Notes under the pieces: generated by a model
The model's input: only the letters and a program-made list of their open reading frames with translations
Databases searched by the model: none
What the model was told of the DNA's origin: nothing
Program-made: the position numbers and the translations under genes
NCBI RefSeq assembly: GCF_048771995.1
Contig: NC_133025.1
Location: forward strand, 372,001-436,000
Length of the DNA stretch: 64,000 nt
Direction of reading: 5' to 3'
DNA from: Taeniopygia guttata
Taxonomy: Eukaryota; Chordata; Aves; Passeriformes; Estrildidae
In this document: piece after piece, positions 44,001 to 50,220 of the stretch
Layout of the letters: each line of letters opens with the position of its first letter
How positions within the stretch are numbered: the stretch's first letter is position 1

Positions 44001-46017
44001 TTAGGGAAGAGCCACGATCCATCTCCCACGCCCGGCGCAATTATCCGGAGCCGCTCCGCGGCGCAGCGCGATCGATGGGCGGAGGAGCCGGCCCTTCCCG
44101 ACACGCTCCATGGATTTATTCCACAAATCCAGAGTGGCCTGGGCAGCCGGGCGCTGGCTCCGGTTCATCCCACGCCGCTGGGCGAATTCCAGTGGCTGGG
44201 AATTTGGGAAGGACACGGGGCAGGGAGAGGCTCCGGCACAAGAGCCAAAATCCCCAAATCCAGCCCTCATGTGCCATGAAAATCCCAGCCTGGAAAACTC
44301 CTGCTGCTCAGGAATGAGAGGGCAAGAGGGAAAATACATTGCCTTCCATCTCTCCCCAGGGAGCAGGGAATTCACAGGTGGATTCCCAGACCCCAGCTCC
44401 TCTCCCAACAGGAAAGGGAAGAGATGGAGCCATGGCATCCACGACAGGGATGGAGCCTTCCTCATCCCCCCTCGATGCTCTCTCCAGAGGGAATTATTTG
44501 GGAAAGCAATGTCAGGGCTGACCCAGTGCTCCAGCAGGATGGGATGGGATGGGATGGGATGGGATGGGATGGGATGGGATGGGATGGGATGGGATGGGAT
44601 GGGATGGGATGGGATGGGATGGGATGGGATGGAATCTGGAATGGTAGTTTTGGGATAAAACCCAGGGTGGGTTTCAGGCTCTCCAGTCAAGAACTGGGGT
44701 TGGCTCTGGAACACCTGGAGCTGGAAATCCCTCAGGAATGTTGGGATGGATGGAACAGGCAGCAGGAGCTCCAGGAGAGCTCTGGGAGGTCTAAATTCCA
44801 TCCCTCGAGGCTCCTGCCCGCAGCACTGGAGCGGGATGCATTGGAAGAGAACACCCCCAGTAAAACCAGTGACTGCCGGTGAATCCCAACCCCCTGGAGC
44901 TGGGAATGGCCATGAGGAGCCGGGATGGTGCTGGGATCTCACAGGATCCCATCTGCCAGGGTGGGGCATCTGAGGGACCTGCCCCAAGCACGGTCCCTGC
45001 CCTGGGAGGGACATTCCAGGGGCCAGTGCCACGCCCCAGGGGTGGGAGCTGTGCCCATTGGGATGGGCTGGGATGGGCTGGGATGTGTCCATGAGGAGTC
45101 TCCCAGGGCACAGGGACAGGATCCGTAAGGACAGGCACGGAGTGATGGATGGAGCTGCTGAGGCAGGCCAGGAAGCAGGGCAGGCTGAGCTCCCCCAATT
45201 CCAGAGCTCCTCGGAATCCCACAGCCCCTCAGAACAGCCAGGCACCAGGGCAGGCTGAGCTCCCTTAATCCCAGAACACCCGGAATCCCGGGGATCCCCA
45301 AGGTCACCCTCCAAAGGCACCCAGTGCCAGAGCCAATTCCAACTCCTGGCAGAAAACTGGCACCAGTAACCCTGGAATGGCTCAAACTGGGACCACTCTG
45401 AGGTGCCAGAATCCCATTCCAGACCCGGTGTTCCCATCACAAACCCCAACAACACTCCCACATTATTTTCTGACTCCAGGAAGCATCAGATTTCCCATTA
45501 AAAAAATCTCCCAAGCTGTTCTTTTCCCCTTTCCCTGTTTCTCGGACTACCCAGGCAGGCTCCGAGCTGGAAAGATCCAATTAGGCACCGAAGCAGCCCC
45601 GACGCGCAGCGACGGCCGCGCCATGAAGGGAATTGATTTTATTTGACTGTTTTATGAGCATTGGAAAATTGCATCTGGAGCTTTCACTCCGCTGGTTAAC
45701 ACGTTCCTCATTCCCGGAATTGCTCTGAACCAGCCTGGGAAAATACTCCAGGGAAACAAAGGGAGAAGCGAGGCGGAATTCCTGGGAAATGGGGAGTGCA
45801 ACGCCTGGAGGGGCACTCCAGGCTTGGAGGCACCCCGGAATTTCCCACCAGACTCATCCCCTCCTTCATTCCCGCATCCTCAGCCCTGTTCCATCCCTCG
45901 TCCCCTCATCCCAGCCTCTCTCCGTACCTTCTTCCCGATGAGCTTCTTGCGCAGGAATTCCCGGGCTTCGAACATGTAGGGAATGTCGTAGAGGGGCCTC
46001 AGCTTCCTGTTCTTGTC
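10998..46017 (-). CDS. SND1: SND1 (Tudor-SN/p100), C-terminal 526 codons in 14 exons; 5' part outside window
   Basis: SND1 is an RNA-binding, nuclease-fold protein of RNA-induced silencing, splicing and transcription complexes and stress granules. Fourteen minus-strand exons (45928-46017, 38493-38593, 34600-34710, 32950-33022, 31322-31463, 26670-26779, 15068-15256, 14198-14339, 13720-13843, 13555-13624, 12562-12675, 11775-11978, 11175-11219, 10998-11063) join in phase to 1,581 nt. With a 910-residue total this is residues 385-910: the end of the third SN-like domain, the fourth SN domain, the Tudor domain and the split fifth SN domain. Under that numbering the Tudor cage residues F740, Y746, Y763, Y766 and N768 fall exactly in place. 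All junctions are GT-AG. Counting back from a 24-exon gene as in human, these are exons 11-24. LRRC4 lies antisense in the intron between exons 16 and 17, as in mammals. Confidence 0.96.
11175..11219 (-). CDS. SND1: SND1 exon 23 (residues 875-889)
   Basis: [15 protein letters not shown], 15 codons, phase 0. Acceptor CCCCCCAG and donor CGG|GTGAGT. Too short to be called by frame length alone. Confidence 0.95.
11775..11978 (-). CDS. SND1: SND1 exon 22 (residues 807-874)
   Basis: [40 protein letters not shown], then [20 protein letters not shown] and KERQFQKV. 68 codons, phase 0. C-terminal part of the split fifth SN domain. Confidence 0.96.
12562..12675 (-). CDS. SND1: SND1 exon 21 (residues 769-806)
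   Basis: [20 protein letters not shown] then [18 protein letters not shown], 38 codons, phase 0. End of Tudor and re-entry into the fifth SN domain. The acceptor CCCGCAG is flanked directly by a minisatellite. Confidence 0.95.
12680..12846. repeat. Minisatellite, GGGGACACCATGGGGACAC units
   Basis: About 11 copies of 12-17 bp units (GGGGACACCAT, GGGGACACCACG) running up to within about 5 bp of the SND1 exon 21 acceptor. Confidence 0.9.
12847..13495. repeat. (GGAT)n microsatellite with GGATGAT interruptions
   Basis: About 650 bp of tandem GGAT tetramers broken by ATGATGGAT and GGAGGGATGGAT variants in a semi-regular higher-order pattern. It occupies most of SND1 intron 20. No stops in several frames, hence long spurious Ile/His/Pro/Ser and Met/Asp/Gly/Trp frames. 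Confidence 0.97.
13555..13624 (-). CDS. SND1: SND1 exon 20 (residues 745-768)
   Basis: [20 protein letters not shown] then YGN. Core of the Tudor domain, with cage residues Y746, Y763, Y766 and N768 (numbering assumes 910 aa). These bind symmetric dimethylarginine in the family. Its donor opens an intron made mostly of tandem repeats. Confidence 0.96.
13720..13843 (-). CDS. SND1: SND1 exon 19 (residues 704-745)
   Basis: [40 protein letters not shown] and two bases of Trp745. Opens the Tudor domain and holds the aromatic-cage residue F740. Acceptor CCCGCAG, donor TG|GTGAGG. Confidence 0.96.
14198..14339 (-). CDS. SND1: SND1 exon 18 (residues 657-704)
   Basis: [20 protein letters not shown] then [20 protein letters not shown] and YVQDVET plus one base of Gly704. 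First part of the split SN/Tudor unit. Acceptor CCCCCCAG, donor G|GTACGG. Confidence 0.96.
14460..14640. repeat. Minisatellite, GGGACATCCCCCAGGTGG units
   Basis: About seven copies of a roughly 27-bp unit joining GGGACATCCCCCAGGTGG and GATATCCCTGGGAT, in the SND1 intron between exons 17 and 18. Degenerate GGGACATC motifs continue to about 15010. Confidence 0.85.
15068..15256 (-). CDS. SND1: SND1 exon 17 (residues 594-656)
   Basis: [20 protein letters not shown] then [20 protein letters not shown] and the basic tail AAKQRKEK. 63 codons, phase 0. End of the fourth SN domain; first exon after the LRRC4-bearing intron. Confidence 0.96.
15826..16258. repeat. 17-bp minisatellite, ACTGGACATGGCACCGC
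   Basis: About 25 head-to-tail copies, alternating ACTGGACATGGCACCGC and ACTGGACACGGCACCGC with ACCGGACATGGC variants. In the SND1 intron that hosts LRRC4, about 2.6 kb upstream of the LRRC4 ATG. Confidence 0.95.
16950..17930. promoter_or_regulatory. CpG-rich region, probable LRRC4 promoter domain
   Basis: Dense CpG and GC boxes, GAGGAG purine tract (17228-17290), GGTGGGTGGGTGGGTGGGGG (17383-17402, quadruplex-forming type) and CCGCACCGCCCGCACCG runs (17535-17600). It lies 1-2 kb upstream of LRRC4. No TATA is recognised. Transcription start sites cannot be placed from sequence alone. Confidence 0.5.
17965..18515. repeat. T-rich region with several long poly(T) runs
   Basis: Runs of 13 or more T near 17972, 18136, 18181 and 18486; the last is about 27 T. 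The rest is TTCC/CTTTT pyrimidine-rich DNA embedded in CpG-rich flanks, all within 1 kb upstream of LRRC4. Confidence 0.85.
18609..18873 (+). other. LRRC4: Possible 5'UTR intron of LRRC4
   Basis: A strong donor CCCCAG|GTAGGTAC (GT at 18609) and an acceptor CCATCCCCAG ending at 18873 lie in the right order, 30 nt upstream of the start codon. Splicing here would be 265 nt. This rests only on consensus splice sites. Confidence 0.35.
18877..18906 (+). promoter_or_regulatory. Upstream ORF overlapping the LRRC4 start (ATGA)
   Basis: A 9-codon frame from ATG at 18877 ends in TGA at 18904-18906, which overlaps the LRRC4 ATG (18903-18905) as ATGA. Two more ATGs at 18884 and 18887 open a third frame that runs into the coding sequence. 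The arrangement suggests translational control by reinitiation or leaky scanning. Confidence 0.55.
18903..20873 (+). CDS. LRRC4: LRRC4 / netrin-G ligand 2, complete single-exon CDS
   Basis: A postsynaptic type I membrane adhesion protein that binds netrin-G2 and PSD-95-type scaffolds. 656 aa (human 653), start [11 protein letters not shown] as in mammals. Signal peptide to about residue 42; LRRNT cysteines C48-C63 ([16 protein letters not shown]); nine leucine-rich repeats about 76-298; [16 protein letters not shown]...C352; Ig-like C2 domain with C376 and C426; Thr-rich stalk about 450-505; transmembrane helix 530-551; cytoplasmic tail ending ETQI (653-656), a class I PDZ ligand. Multiple N-glycosylation sequons (NIS, NGT, NFS, NAS, NVS, NTS, NYS). 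The ectodomain follows human LRRC4, not LRRC4B or LRRC4C. Odd: a basic stretch [11 protein letters not shown] (11-21) in the signal-peptide region and an Ala/Pro-rich insert 579-597. It is antisense within an SND1 intron, the ancestral arrangement. Confidence 0.98.
   Translation: MKLLWQVTVHHLRRHRRHRTWPGLLAASLTLHAWLLATAAASPGPQSCPSVCSCSNQFSKVVCTRRGLAEVPPGIPSNTRYLNLMENNIQMIQADTFRHLHHLEVLQLGRNAIRQIEVGAFNGLASLNTLELFDNWLTVIPSGAFEYLSKLRELWLRNNPIESIPSYAFNRVPSLMRLDLGELKKLEYISEGAFEGLYNLKYLNLGMCNIKDMPNLTPLVGLEELEMSGNNFPEIKPGSFHGLKSLKKLWIMNSQINLIERNAFDDLTALVELNLAHNNLSSLPHDLFAPLRYLVELHLHHNPWDCDCDILWLSWWLREYIPTNSTCCGRCHAPLHMRGRFLVEVDQTSFQCSAPFIMDAPADLNISEGRVAELRCRTPSMSSVRWLLPNGTVLSHASSHPRLSVLNDGTLNFSHVLLTDTGLYTCMVTNVAGNSNASAFLNVSTAELNTSNYSFFTTVTVETTEISPEDVSPKFTKPVPTTSTGYQPAYTTTTTVLVQTTRPPKQVAVPTADAGDKLQTSLDEVMKTTKIIIGCFVAVTLLAAAMLIVFYKLRKRHQQRSTVTAARTVEIIQVDEDIAPAAAATPAATPAGGAGEGAVVLPNIHEHLNYNTYKAGHGAHWTENALGNSLHPPGTTLADPYLIQTHPKEKVQETQI
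21517..21522 (+). terminator. LRRC4 candidate proximal polyadenylation signal
   Basis: AATAAA in CAATGCAATAAAGGAATGG, 644 nt after the stop codon. An upstream ATTAAA variant is at 21140-21145. Confidence 0.55.
22361..22366 (+). terminator. LRRC4 candidate distal polyadenylation signal
   Basis: AATAAA within an AT-rich segment followed by TGTTCCAAATTTGTAAC. It is the last AT-rich block before GC-rich intron sequence resumes. Confidence 0.6.
22565..23010. repeat. Minisatellite, about 40-45 bp unit
   Basis: About ten copies combining GGTGACATTGGGGTGACAAC, AAGAACTGGGGGGACAAG and AATTAGG/ATTATGG. Lies immediately beyond the LRRC4 3'UTR. Confidence 0.9.
24187..24325 (+). repeat. (GGGAT)n pentamer array
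   Basis: About 25 near-perfect GGGAT units, ending in GGGGT variants. Similar arrays occur at 27658, 34790, 39782 and 44538. Confidence 0.97.
24365..24640. repeat. Degenerate array, GGGATTGG / GGGATCAG units
   Basis: Units such as CTGGGATTGGTGCTGGAATC and GGGATCAGTGCTGGGATCAG, about 12-30 bp, following the pentamer array. Confidence 0.8.
25410..25740. repeat. Minisatellite, GTGTCCCTGCATTCCTGC units
   Basis: About 18-bp units alternating GTGTCCCTG, TTCCTGC and CCCTGCATTCCTGCGTC, in the LRRC4-hosting SND1 intron. Confidence 0.85.
25755..26130. repeat. Minisatellite, ATCTGGACCCACACC units
   Basis: Units of 15-18 bp (CATCTGGACCCACACCTG, CATCTGGATCCATG) gradually diverging to the right. Confidence 0.8.
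26670..26779 (-). CDS. SND1: SND1 exon 16 (residues 557-593)
   Basis: Completes Gly557 then [20 protein letters not shown] and [16 protein letters not shown]. Donor GAG|GTACGG opens the 11.4-kb intron that contains LRRC4 on the other strand. Confidence 0.96.
26805..27105. repeat. 15-bp minisatellite, GGAATGGCACACCGG
   Basis: About 20 copies of GGAATGGCACACCGG / GGATTGGCACACCGG. It starts about 30 bp upstream of the SND1 exon 16 acceptor, in intron 15. Confidence 0.95.
27440..27512. promoter_or_regulatory. AT-rich island with octamer/homeodomain-like sites
   Basis: Contains ATTATTAATGATCATTTACA and ATAATTTGCATAATGAATG. It includes TTTGCAT (octamer-like) and TAAT cores. Isolated from the GC-rich surroundings in SND1 intron 15, about 6.6 kb from LRRC4. 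A putative conserved non-coding element. Confidence 0.45.
27656..27731 (-). repeat. (CCCAT)n pentamer array
   Basis: About 15 CCCAT units on the plus strand (GGGAT on the minus strand), opposite in orientation to the array at 24187. Confidence 0.97.
28670..29090. repeat. Minisatellite, about 42-60 bp unit
   Basis: Seven to nine copies combining CTGGAGCATTCCTGGTACCC, CACAGCAGCCCTGGGATATC and, in some, GCATCCCAGGGACATTCCAG. In SND1 intron 15. Confidence 0.92.
29635..29845. promoter_or_regulatory. AT-rich unique island (putative conserved element)
   Basis: About 200 bp of non-repetitive, AT-rich DNA with CTATTTTAGCTGG, CTCATTTGCATTTGATATCC, GTTGATAAAAGG and TTTATCC. Contains MEF2-like, octamer-like and GATA-like words. 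Stands out from the flanking G/C minisatellite-rich intron. Confidence 0.45.
29985..30125. repeat. Short array, GTGGAGCAGGAATCCCA units
   Basis: About seven units of 17-18 bp, GTGGAGCAGGAATCCCA / GTGGAGCAGGAATTCCC, degenerating to ATGGAGCAGGGA. Confidence 0.85.
30395..30495. repeat. (CCCCAT)n hexamer array
   Basis: About ten CCATCC/CCCCAT units at 30443-30493, preceded by CATCCT/CATTCC variants. Confidence 0.9.
30690..31290. repeat. Minisatellite, about 21-25 bp unit
   Basis: About 25 copies built on GTGCCAATCCCGGAACCCCG and CTGCCGATCCCAGAACCCCA. Ends about 30 bp from the donor side of SND1 exon 15. Confidence 0.9.
31322..31463 (-). CDS. SND1: SND1 exon 15 (residues 510-557)
   Basis: [20 protein letters not shown], then [20 protein letters not shown] and LITFLLA, plus one base of Gly557. 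Core beta-barrel of the fourth SN domain. Acceptor TTCCCGCAG, donor G|GTCAGC. Confidence 0.96.
31670..32490. repeat. Minisatellite, ACATCCCAAAACACATCCCA units
   Basis: An 800-bp array of 12-15 bp units (AATACATCCCAA, AACACATCCCAA, AACACATCTCAA). A-rich on the plus strand. In SND1 intron 14. Confidence 0.95.
32950..33022 (-). CDS. SND1: SND1 exon 14 (residues 485-509)
   Basis: Codes [20 protein letters not shown] then DISG. 73 nt; one base completes Arg485. Acceptor CTCTCCAG, donor GGA|GTAAGG. Start of the fourth SN domain linker. Confidence 0.95.
33680..34015. repeat. Minisatellite, about 31-34 bp unit
   Basis: About ten copies joining CTCCAGGTGCCACATCCCAG with CTCCACATCTGG or CCTTGTATCCCA. 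In SND1 intron 13. Confidence 0.93.
34600..34710 (-). CDS. SND1: SND1 exon 13 (residues 448-485)
   Basis: Completes Ile448, then [20 protein letters not shown] and [16 protein letters not shown], ending in two bases of Arg485. A (CCCAT)n array begins about 40 bp upstream of its acceptor. Confidence 0.95.
34757..34985 (-). repeat. (CCCAT)n array with CCCAC variants next to SND1 exon 13
   Basis: About 45 pentamers on the plus strand, CCCAT with CCCAC and CCCAAT interruptions. The near edge is about 45 bp upstream of the exon 13 acceptor. Confidence 0.97.
36935..37135. repeat. Degenerate array, GGGATCCAGGCA / GGGATGCAGGCA
   Basis: About 15 units of 11-15 bp in SND1 intron 12. A GGATGCT-type array (36740-36845) lies just before it. 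Confidence 0.8.
37380..37785. repeat. 30-bp minisatellite
   Basis: About 13 copies of a 30-bp unit combining GGAATGGCACAGGCACTGTG and GAACATCCCG, some with an inserted GGATGCAGCACC. Confidence 0.95.
38493..38593 (-). CDS. SND1: SND1 exon 12 (residues 415-448)
   Basis: [20 protein letters not shown] followed by [13 protein letters not shown], then two bases (AT) of Ile448. Acceptor TATTCCAG, donor AT|GTGAGT. Confidence 0.95.
38760..39035 (-). mobile_element. CR1 LINE fragment (minus orientation)
   Basis: Recognisable CR1 3' region text: CCAGCCTGGCCTTGGGCATT CCAGGGATCCAGGGGCAGCC, then ...CTGGCAGTGGGGAGCCATTC and CTCCTGGAGCCCCTTCAG. Truncated and divergent; the extreme 3' tail is missing. Confidence 0.65.
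39782..39905 (+). repeat. (GGGAT)n array with GGATCCAT tail
   Basis: About 13 GGGAT units (39782-39846), followed by GGGATCCATGGGAT variants. Confidence 0.96.
40050..40185 (+). mobile_element. CR1 LINE 3' fragment (plus orientation)
   Basis: GCCAGGCTGGACACGGCTTG, then GGTGTCCCTGCCATGGCAGG and GAACCATTCCACGATTCCATG. This is the CR1 sense strand ending in its ATTCYATG-type tail. About 130 bp. Confidence 0.75.
40630..41560. repeat. Minisatellite, about 20-22 bp unit
   Basis: About 43 copies of GCACCCACGGGGACCCT and GCACCCCATAGAGACCCT in mixed order, 930 bp. In SND1 intron 11. Confidence 0.96.
42085..43025. other. CpG-rich intronic segment, no gene recognised
   Basis: Non-repetitive GC- and CpG-rich DNA within SND1 intron 11, rich in CCGGGA and GGAGCCGG words. 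It could be a CpG island, but no exon or conserved domain is recognised in any frame. A TATA-like GGGATAAAAATACC occurs at about 42098-42111. Confidence 0.35.
43460..43850. repeat. Minisatellite, GGGATGGGACACAGAT units
   Basis: About 30 units of 10-16 bp, GGGATGGGACACAGG, GGGACAGGATGGGACAC and GGGACACTGGGAT. Confidence 0.95.
44538..44632 (+). repeat. (GGGAT)n pentamer array
   Basis: About 19 almost perfect units in SND1 intron 11. Confidence 0.97.
45600..45735. promoter_or_regulatory. AT-rich unique island near SND1 exon 11
   Basis: Contains GGAATTGATTTTATTTGACT, TTTTATGAGCATTGG, AATTGCATC and TGGTTAACACG. Non-repetitive and about 200 bp downstream of exon 11 in transcript sense. A putative conserved non-coding element. 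Confidence 0.4.
45928..46017 (-). CDS. SND1: SND1 exon 11 (residues 385-414)
   Basis: [20 protein letters not shown] followed by [10 protein letters not shown], 30 codons, phase 0 at both ends. Acceptor CCGGGCAG and donor AAG|GTACGG. Part of the third SN-like domain. The upstream exon (human ...RLEGENTQ) is not found in the remaining 18 kb, so it lies beyond the window. Confidence 0.95.
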
Positions 46018-46313
46018 CTGCCCGGAGAGGGGACTCAGGTCAGGGCATTCCCAAATCTGCCCCATTGCCCCCACCCAATTCCACATCCCAGTTCTGAACC
46101 CCAAGGGGACCTTGGGATGATCCCGAGGAGGAGGCGCCAGGTCCGGCATCCCTGAGCGGCAGCTCCGGGAGGGAACGGGACAACGGGAATTTGGGGTGGG
46201 GGTGACCAGGGTGACCCCCGGGGTGTCCGGCCCCTGTCCAAGGGCATCTCCTGGAGTCACGTCCCTGCAAGGGCTGAGCAAAAGGGGGAGACTCCCAACA
46301 GAAACGGGGATTT

Positions 46314-46850
46314 GACCCAACGCAACCCAACGTGACCCAACACGACCCAACACGACCCAACACGACCCAGTGCGACCCAATGTGACCCAAAGTGACCCAA
46401 CGTGACCCAAAGCCACCCAAAGTGACCCAACGTGACCCAAAGCCACCCAAAGTGACTCAACGTGACCCAAAGCGACCCAGTGTGACCCAGAGTGACCCAG
46501 TGTGACCCAACATGACCTAAAGCCCCCCAATGTGACCCAACGTGACCCAAAATGACCCAGTGTGACCCAACGTGACCCAAAGCCACCCAGTGCGTCCTGA
46601 TGTGACCCAGTGTGACCCAGTGCGACCCAATGTGACCCAAAGTGACCCAACGTGACCCAACGTGACCCAATGTGACCCAACGTGACCCAAAGCCACCCAA
46701 AGTGACCCAACCCAGTGTAACTCAACGTGACCCAACATGAAGTGAAGCCATGTGACCCAACACGACCCAGTGCGACCCAACATGACCCAAAGTGACCCAA
46801 CACAACCTAATCTAACTCAACGTTACCCAACCCAGCCCAGCCCAAGCCAG
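46314..46850. repeat. 10-bp array, CGTGACCCAA
   Basis: About 50 copies of CGTGACCCAA / TGTGACCCAA / AGTGACCCAA / AGCCACCCAA. On the minus strand it reads TTGGGTCACG. About 300 bp upstream of the exon 11 acceptor. Confidence 0.96.
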
Positions 46851-47149
46851 CCCAGCCCCGGTGGAGGATGGCCCTGGGCAGTCGCTCCGCTCGCCGCCAC
46901 GGTGCCGTGGGCATGGCCCCCCCACACCTCCCTGGGCTGGAGAGGAAATCATGGAAAAGAGGGAGATCGGGCCGAAGCAGCTGGAAATGGAGCGGAGTCA
47001 GACGGAGAGGGAGCGGGCGGGCACAGGCGGCGGCACTCGGATCCTCCCTAATGAACGAGGCTTTGGCAGAGTTTATTGTCCTTGACGCCGCTCATTCCCA
47101 GGCTGCTCCTTGGAGACGTCGCCTCCTCTGCCTGTGCCACACAGCCCTG

Positions 47150-48015
47150 CCGGCACCGGGGATGGGAACGGGATGGATCCAGCAAGGGGATCCCCGGGAA
47201 CCCACAGCCGGCGCCGGGGATGGGAACGGGATGGATCCAGCAAGGGGATCCCCAGGAACCCACAGCCAGTGCCGGGAATGGGAACGGGATGGATCCAGCA
47301 AGGGGATCCCCCCTAGAACCCACAGCCGGCACCGGGGATGGGAACGGGATGGATCCAGCAAGGGGATCCCCGGGAACCCACAGCCGGCACCGGGGATGGG
47401 AACGGGATGGATCCAGCAAGGGGATCCCCGGGAACCCACAGCCGGCGCCGGGGATGGGAACGGGATGGATCCAGCAAAGGGATCCCCGGGAACCCACAGC
47501 CAGTGCCGGGAATGGGAACAGGATGGATCCAGCAAGGGGATCCCCGGGAACCCACAGCTGGCACCGGGGATGGCAACGGGATGGATCCAGCAAGGGGATC
47601 CCCGGGAACCCACAGCCGGCACCGGGGATGGGAATGGGATGGATCCAGTAGGGAGATCCCCGGGAACCCACAGCCGGCACTGGGGATGGGAACGGGATGG
47701 ATCCAGCAAGGGGATCCCCGGGAACCCACAGCCGGCACCGGGGATGGGAACGGGATGGATCCAGCAAGGGGATCCCTGGGAACCCACAGCCAGTGCTGGG
47801 AATGGGAACGGGATGGATCCAGCAAGGGGATCCCCAGGAACCCACAGCCGGCACCGGGGATGGGAACAGGATGGATCCAGCAAGGGGATCCCTGGGAACC
47901 CACAGCCAGTGCTGGGGATGGGAACGGGATGGATCCAGCAAGGGGATCCCCAGGAACCCACAGCCAGTGCTGGGGATGGGAACGGGATGGATCCAGCAAG
48001 GGGATCCCCGGGAAC
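47150..48015. repeat. 58-bp minisatellite, about 15 copies
   Basis: The unit contains GGGAACCCACAGCCGGCACC, GGGGATGGGAACGGGATGG and ATCCAGCAAGGGGATCC. Highly uniform, so recently expanded. Confidence 0.97.
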
Positions 48016-48359
48016 TTTGGCACCTCCTGCCCCCCCAGCAGGTCCCAAAGCAGATCCCAGAGCAGATCCCAGGCACAGCACCAGCCCCTGGAGCCGCAGG
48101 AGCTCGGAACAAGCACGGAGGAGCGACTGTGGCACCACCAGCCTCTCCCTCTGCCCCTTCCCAGGGAGCAGAGCTCCCCTTCCCAAACTTCCAGCCCCTG
48201 CCCATGGGCTCCTGGAGCATTCCCAGTCCCCAGATCCTCGGGGTGACTCCGGACCCTTCCGGTGGTGGGATCTGACAGATCCAGGCCCCGAGATGCTCCC
48301 ACCCTCGCCAAGGTCACGGCGGAGGAGCTCCGGCACCGAGCGTGGCTGCACACGGCAAA

Positions 48360-48455
48360 GCCCTGTGCAAACACTAATTAATCCTCACTAACGAACTCCA
48401 AATTTATGGCTTAGTTAAGTGTCTGTCTGGCACAGGCTGTTAAATCCCTAATCCC
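48360..48455. promoter_or_regulatory. AT-rich island with TAATTAAT and TTAGTTAAG
   Basis: Contains CACTAATTAATCCTCACTAA, AAATTTATGGCTTAGTTAAG and GCTGTTAAATCCC. Unique sequence; homeodomain-type cores. A putative conserved element. Confidence 0.4.
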
Positions 48456-48614
48456 ATCCCGCCGGAGCGCGGGAAGCGGGACGGCAAAGCCCTGGGTGGC
48501 CTCGGCACCTCCCGGCAGCGCCGGCAGCTCCGGGGCCAGCAGGGAATTCCTGACGGAGCCACGGAGGCGGGAACTGAGCCCTCCCCAAAGCTCCATGGGG
48601 TCTGCAGCCACTGG

Positions 48615-48870
48615 GACCACCTCAAGAAAGGACCATCCCAAAAAGGAACCATCCCAAAAAGGGACCATCCCAAAAAGGAACCATCCCAAAAAGGGACCAT
48701 CCCAAAAAGAGACCATCCCAAAAAGGAACCATCCCAAAAAGGAACCATCCCAAAAAGGGACCATCCCAAAAAGGAACCATCCCAAAAAGGAACCATCCCA
48801 AAAAGGGACCGTCCCAAAAAGGGACCATCCCAAAAAGGGACCACCTCAAAAAGGAACCATCCCGAAAACG
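48615..48870. repeat. 17-bp array, AAAAAGGAACCATCCCA
   Basis: About 15 copies of AAAAAGGAACCATCCCA / AAAAAGGGACCATCCCA. Confidence 0.96.
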
Positions 48871-49029
48871 GACAGGCAGCACAGACTCCACAGCACCGGT
48901 GACATTCCTAAGCCATACTGGGATCCATGGTGCCATCCTGCCAGTCCTGGATGTGCCATGGAGCTGGGACCTGAGCCCTCCTCAAAGCTCCTGCGGAGCA
49001 GCTGACAGGTCTGCAGCCATGTGGGACCA

Positions 49030-49440
49030 CCCCAAGAAGGGGTCACCCAAAAAAGGGACAATCCCAAAAAAGGAGTCACCACAAGAAGGAGTCACCCCAA
49101 AAAGGGACCATCCCAAAAAAGGAGTCACCCCAAGAAGGGACCATCCCAAAAAAAGGAGTCACCCCAAGAAGGGGCCACCATAAAAACGAACTATCCCAAA
49201 AAAAGGAGTCACCCCAAAAAGGGACCATCCCAAAAAAGGAGTCACCCCCAAAAGGAGTCACCCCAGGAAGGGTTCACCCCAAAAAGGGACTATCCCAAAA
49301 AAGGAGTCACCCCAAAAAGGGACCATCACAAAAAAAGGAGTCACCCCCAAAAGGAGTCACCCCAGGAAGGGTTCACCCCAAAAAAAGGAGCCACCCCCAA
49401 AAGGAGTCACCCCAGGAAGGGGTCACCCCAAAAAGGGGGT
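49030..49440. repeat. Array, AAAAAGGAGTCACCCCA units
   Basis: About 22 copies of 16-19 bp, related to the 48.6-kb array (AAAAAGGGACCATCCCA units are mixed in). The two were probably one array. Confidence 0.95.
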
Positions 49441-49914
49441 CACCAGCTCAGGCTGCCGGTGCTGTGCCGGGACCCACGGCTGCACCATTCCAGCCCCGGC
49501 TGCGCTGGCGCTGACCGAGCCCTCCCCTCCTGCTGCTGCTGCTGCTGCAGGACGCCAATTCCCTTTGGGAATCCTCCCCAGGCGCTGGCGGTGCCAGGAG
49601 CCGGATAATGGGAACGTTTAAGTGCCCGGCCCAAACCGCCCCGACCCGCCCCGTCAGCCCCCATTAGAGCTGCTCTGTTGTCCCACAGCCGTGACACTCC
49701 CGGCGCTGGGAAGCGGCAGCTGACGGCTCTGGGAAGCCGTTCAAGACCTCGGATGCTCAGCAGAGGCTTTGCAAATAAACACAAATAATCAATGGAACAG
49801 CGGGAAGTTAACGGAATTCCACAGATGGCAAGCTCCGGCAATTTCCGACACGGAGAAGGATTTTGTTGGGTTTAACCCGTTTTCCGAGGCAGGAGTTGGA
49901 TCCCAGCGATGAAT

Positions 49915-50096
49915 CCCCTGGTGGGTTGTGGCTGCCGCATCCCTGGAATGTTCACATCCAGGCTGGACAGGGCCTGGAACAGCCGGGGATAGTGGAAGTG
50001 TCCCTGCTCGTGCTGGGACTGGATGGGCTTGAAGGTCCCTTCCAAGCCAACCCAACTCATCCCAATCCATTCTGGGGTCCCACGATCCCATGAAAT
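49915..50096 (+). mobile_element. CR1 LINE 3' fragment (plus orientation)
   Basis: GTTGTGGCTGCCGCATCCCT, CATCCAGGCTGGACAGGGCC, TGGATGGGCTTGAAGGTCCC and TTCCAAGCCAACCCAACTCA, with CACGATCCCATGAAAT at the end. A good match to avian CR1 3' ends, about 180 bp. Confidence 0.8.
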
Positions 50097-50134
50097 GCCA
50101 GTCCCGGCTCTCCTTGGCTGCTGGAGAGAGTCAT

Positions 50135-50220
50135 CAGCCACTGAGAAGTTAATTAAGCCCAGGGATCTGAGGCTCACTTAATTAAAGGTGAGCAGCGAGG
50201 ACGCCGCTCCATTAGCGACG
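50135..50220. promoter_or_regulatory. Paired TTAATTAA-type sites
   Basis: AGTTAATTAAGCCC at about 50148 and CTTAATTAAAGG at about 50177, with CCATTAGCG following. Three homeodomain-like cores in about 70 bp, directly after a CR1 fragment. Confidence 0.4.

Noticed and set aside
46868-48391. 507-codon plus-strand frame over the 58-bp array
   Set aside because: Minisatellite product; no domain and no codon constraint. It lies antisense within an SND1 intron.
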